A program made the translations under genes and the position numbers. Below the pieces are notes generated by a model. The model made no database searches, had not been told where the DNA came from, and saw nothing but the letters and a program-made list of their open reading frames with translations. Below, one piece after another: positions 43,146-45,493 of a DNA stretch of 45,493 nucleotides. Every line of letters begins with the position of its first letter. Within the stretch, counting starts at the first letter, position 1. This DNA is from an uncultured Bacteroidota bacterium (lineage in GTDB: Bacteria; Bacteroidota; Bacteroidia; Chitinophagales; Chitinophagaceae): positions 1-45,493 of the forward strand of contig CADEDV010000020.1 in NCBI GenBank assembly GCA_902826165.1. Reading direction: 5' to 3'.

Positions 43146-43586
43146 TTACTGGTCCGGATCCAGTTGCATGAACTCTCTTTTTACGGCTTTCAGCATACTG
43201 AATAATTGGGCTACCTGGATCAGTAGCAAAACTGCCAATGCCAGCATAACATACCAGGGAAGCGTAATTGTTTTTACCCCGGCAATCTTCTGAAATGTTT
43301 CAATGTGCCAGCCGGTAAGTGCAGAGCCGAAGGCCATTCCCACCAGCAGGAATGATATTAAAGAATACACTACTTTCATGAACATGATCCGCATCGTGGA
43401 ATAGCCCACTTTAAAATTTTCCAGGATGGCGGCCGGAATGATCAGCACTAAGGCGATCCAACTCCAGTTTTTGCTAAACCATTCGTTGTTCAGGGTGAGG
43501 TTAAGTCCTAATACTAATACGATGGAAAGCAATCCCCAGGGAAAAAGAAGGAAAGTGGAGGGTTTGCCGGAATTGGTAGTTGCCAT
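43146..43586 (-). CDS. Small four-helix membrane protein of unknown function
   Basis: A 146-residue protein with four predicted transmembrane helices (about 12-30, 40-55, 70-88 and 105-128) and a short charged C-terminus (KAVKREFMQLDPDQ). I recognise no family. The coding frame is plausible because the hydrophobic pattern is clear and it fits exactly between convergent crtY and the next leftward gene. A 14-bp palindrome lies just upstream of its start. It could be an envelope or permease-associated protein; no function is proposed. Confidence 0.7.
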   Translation of the reverse strand: MATTNSGKPSTFLLFPWGLLSIVLVLGLNLTLNNEWFSKNWSWIALVLIIPAAILENFKVGYSTMRIMFMKVVYSLISFLLVGMAFGSALTGWHIETFQKIAGVKTITLPWYVMLALAVLLLIQVAQLFSMLKAVKREFMQLDPDQ

Positions 43587-43595
43587 GCCTGTATA

Positions 43596-43609
43596 TTTAG
43601 GTACCTAAA
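43596..43609. promoter_or_regulatory. 14-bp palindrome TTTAGGTACCTAAA upstream of the small membrane protein
   Basis: A perfect 14-bp palindrome begins 10 bp upstream of the ATG at 43586 on the minus strand. Minus-strand sequence across it reads TATTTTAG, one mismatch from TAnnTTTG. It could be an operator overlapping a promoter; chance occurrence in AT-rich DNA is possible. Apart from it I see nothing in the gap 43587-43680. Confidence 0.3.
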
Positions 43610-43680
43610 ATACTTTTTTTTAGTAAAAAGTCAGGAAATATCTCCGTTTAATCAATACAGTACCTTCCAGGCAGAAGCAG

Positions 43681-45042
43681 TTACCATATTTTCCCTTCTT
43701 TCAGGTATTCTTTCCGGATGCCTGCTATCAATAAGTCATTTGTCAGTTCTTCTGACTGTTGTGCAAGTGCCTGGAGACAGGAATAGTGAATTACATTCAT
43801 GATCCCTGAACCGGTGAGCTCATACTTTTTGGCAATCGAAGCAAGGTCAGTACCTGCAGCTAATTTAATATTCGGAGGTAACCCCTTGCTCCAAATCTGT
43901 AATCGTTCAGCGGCATTGGGTGGAGGGAATTGTATGATGGAATGAAACCTCCGGGTGAAGGCCTCGTCAATATTATTTTTAAAATTGGTAGCAAGGATGA
44001 CCAATCCATTAAAGTTTTCGATACGCTGCAGCAGGTAGGCGGCTTCCTGGTTGGCATATTTATCATGCGCATCTTTCACATTGGTCCGCTTGCTGAATAA
44101 GGCATCGGCTTCATCAAAGAAAAGTATCCAGTCTTTGTTTTCGGCTTTGGCAAATAGTTGAGAAAGGTTCTTTTCGGTTTCACCAATGTATTTTGAAATC
44201 ACCATCGAGAGATCGATCTTGAAAACATCCTTACCGGTATATTTTCCAAGCAGGCTGGCGGTTAAGGTCTTCCCTGTTCCGGGGGGACCGTAAAATAAAA
44301 CCCGGTATCCCGGCTTGAATTTTTTATGCATGCCCCACTGTTTCATCAGTGTGGGGTGATAATTGATCCAATTCTCGAGTTCTGTGATATGCTGAATCGT
44401 TGTTTCATTCAATACAATATCACCCCAATCCATCGGGGTGGTAATGCGTTGTGCGGGAAACTCCATACTCAACGCAGGATAGGAGAGACGACCGGTGGTG
44501 AACCATTCAATATACTCTTCGGAGAGAATTATCTTGCCGCTTAGTCTGGGCTCACCTGCCGGTACATGTTCAAGCCATAAAACATTCAGCCGTGCAAATA
44601 AATGGTCATTGCTGAACACCTGCTGATAAAATAACCGGGCTTCCCGGTCATTACCTGCCAGCAGGAAGAGAGCAGTTTCTCCTGTGGGCAAAAAGCCACG
44701 AAAATTTCTGCCTCTTGATCCCCCAATCACAGGGAAATCACCATCGCCCGGAATATGTGCTTTAATATATGTATCAAGAAAGGAGGGATCAATATGCGGC
44801 ACCAGGGCCAGCAACAACACCAGTATTTGTTCTTGTGAAAGTTTATGTTGCCGGATAAATTGTTCAAGGGGTTGGTTATCGCCCGGTAAATGCAGGCTGC
44901 CGTTTGGTATCGTGAATACAGCCGGATCTTTTGCAAAGGTGGCCTGGAGGCGGGAGGCAATAATTCTTTTTAAAAAGGAAAGATATTCTTCTGCGATTAC
45001 CCCGGTAGTTGCACCGGCTGTATCCTGAACTTTAGCAATCAT
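43681..45042 (-). CDS. AAA+ ATPase of an extracellular contractile injection system (eCIS) type
   Basis: A 453-residue protein with an N-terminal domain of about 200 residues and an AAA+ module: Walker A YGPPGTGK (251-258), Walker B FFDEAD (308-313), a KYANQEAAYLLQRIENF sensor helix and the arginine-finger region FTRRFHSIIQFPPPN. The N-terminal segment (FLPTGETALFLLAGND, LSGKIILSEEYIEWF) resembles the ATPase conserved in eCIS loci (Afp15/Pvc15 class), which helps particle assembly. It lies 4 bp downstream of the DUF4157 gene, another eCIS marker. The rest of that locus would be beyond the right edge. A stand-alone AAA+ role is possible. Confidence 0.85.
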   Translation of the reverse strand: MIAKVQDTAGATTGVIAEEYLSFLKRIIASRLQATFAKDPAVFTIPNGSLHLPGDNQPLEQFIRQHKLSQEQILVLLLALVPHIDPSFLDTYIKAHIPGDGDFPVIGGSRGRNFRGFLPTGETALFLLAGNDREARLFYQQVFSNDHLFARLNVLWLEHVPAGEPRLSGKIILSEEYIEWFTTGRLSYPALSMEFPAQRITTPMDWGDIVLNETTIQHITELENWINYHPTLMKQWGMHKKFKPGYRVLFYGPPGTGKTLTASLLGKYTGKDVFKIDLSMVISKYIGETEKNLSQLFAKAENKDWILFFDEADALFSKRTNVKDAHDKYANQEAAYLLQRIENFNGLVILATNFKNNIDEAFTRRFHSIIQFPPPNAAERLQIWSKGLPPNIKLAAGTDLASIAKKYELTGSGIMNVIHYSCLQALAQQSEELTNDLLIAGIRKEYLKEGKIW

Positions 45043-45046
45043 AGCT

Positions 45047-45478
45047 TTACTTTTTGGGTGACGAAGGTTTTTGACTGATACCGGTTTGCTGTATCACATG
45101 AGTGAGTTCATGTGCTATCAAACCCTGGCCGGCTGTGCTGTAAGGAATGTATTGGCCTTCATTAAAATAAATATCAAATCCGTTGGTAAATGCAAGGGAA
45201 TGAAGTTCCCGGTTCATACTGATTGCTTCTGCATCTGTATGAATGCGGACAAGGCTCAGGTCAACTTTTAATTCGGCTTCCATTTTCTTCCGGATATCAT
45301 CCGGTAAAGCATACCCCTTTCCTTTTGATTCCCGGATGCGTTCTTCCACGGAGGCTTTATGAGCCGTATGGGCCGGCCCGCCTGTTTTAGCTGCTGTCAT
45401 TACCTGTTCATCTTTTTTATCTTTGCCGGCTTCTTTTTTCTGCACTGCCTTTTCTTCTTTCTTATCACCTTCACTCAT
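45047..45478 (-). CDS. DUF4157 (eCIS core metallopeptidase-like) protein, possibly 5'-truncated
   Basis: A 143-residue protein with a Lys/Glu-rich low-complexity N-terminus (about 1-40) and a compact C-terminal DUF4157 domain, with LPDDIRKKMEAELKVDLSLVRIHTDAEAISMNRELHSLAFTNGFDIYFNEGQY and the zinc motif HELTH (His123, Glu124, His127). DUF4157 is frequently associated with eCIS cargo or structural genes. The frame stays open upstream of the ATG at 45478 through the window edge at 45493 (adding KPVQK), so the real start may lie outside. It ends 4 bp before the AAA+ ATPase start, indicating one leftward operon. Confidence 0.85.
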   Translation of the reverse strand: MSEGDKKEEKAVQKKEAGKDKKDEQVMTAAKTGGPAHTAHKASVEERIRESKGKGYALPDDIRKKMEAELKVDLSLVRIHTDAEAISMNRELHSLAFTNGFDIYFNEGQYIPYSTAGQGLIAHELTHVIQQTGISQKPSSPKK

Positions 45479-45493
45479 TTTCTGTACCGGCTT

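Overview
The window looks like chromosomal DNA of a Bacteroidota bacterium, most likely Chitinophagia/Chitinophagaceae. The evidence is protein style (UpxY-type NusG paralogue, short Wza-like lipoprotein, CrtZ/CrtY carotenoid set, outer-membrane-barrel-like protein), promoter elements matching the Bacteroidota TTG...TAnnTTTG pattern, weak Shine-Dalgarno signals and several apparent TTG/GTG starts. The taxonomic call is inference from gene content, not from a marker gene. I saw no rRNA, tRNA, CRISPR array or insertion sequence.

Layout. (1) 1-4197, flank: a 5'-truncated RtcB RNA ligase, then two leftward genes (a secreted beta-rich protein and a multi-pass NagX/HGSNAT-like acyltransferase), each bounded by a strong inverted-repeat terminator. 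(2) 4362-36946, a roughly 32 kb surface-polysaccharide locus, nearly all rightward. It starts at a consensus promoter and a 115-nt leader before a NusG-like antiterminator. Wza-like and Wzc-like export/kinase genes follow. Next come nucleotide-sugar genes (WbpP-like epimerase, RfbB, RfbA, N-acyltransferase, WlbA-like oxidoreductase, PIG-L deacetylase, two FdtA-like ketoisomerases, DegT aminotransferase, GalE and another SDR), then a Wzx flippase, five glycosyltransferases and a glutamine amidotransferase (AsnB-type). Two unusual accessory proteins are a membrane transglutaminase-like protein and a DUF4838 protein. A leftward candidate polymerase follows, and the locus ends with a CpsB/YwqE-type PHP phosphatase that would counteract the Wzc kinase. 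No initiating phosphoglycosyltransferase is visible. (3) 37031-43142, a light/B12-type regulator, an ECF sigma factor and crtI-crtB-idi-crtZ-crtY, sufficient from GGPP to zeaxanthin. (4) 43146-45493, a small membrane protein and the edge of a probable extracellular contractile injection system locus (AAA+ ATPase and DUF4157 protein).

Most interesting system: 15326-18406 encodes a fused alpha/beta 2-oxoacid dehydrogenase E1. Directly behind it is a protein with a lipoyl domain, an E3/E1-binding-like segment and a PglD-type left-handed beta-helix sugar acyltransferase. No CoA-type E2 catalytic domain is present. This suggests a dedicated mini 2-oxoacid dehydrogenase complex that loads an acyl group on lipoyl-lysine and hands it directly to an amino sugar during polysaccharide synthesis. 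The neighbouring deacetylase, ketoisomerases, aminotransferase and methyltransferase fit such a role. This is an inference from domain architecture and needs biochemical testing.

In the carotenoid region the MerR protein carries the W-x9-EH and E-x-H-x-x-G signatures of CarH-type adenosylcobalamin photoreceptors. The gap before the sigma factor gene holds two inverted repeats sharing a TGTTTAA half-site, which are good candidate operators.
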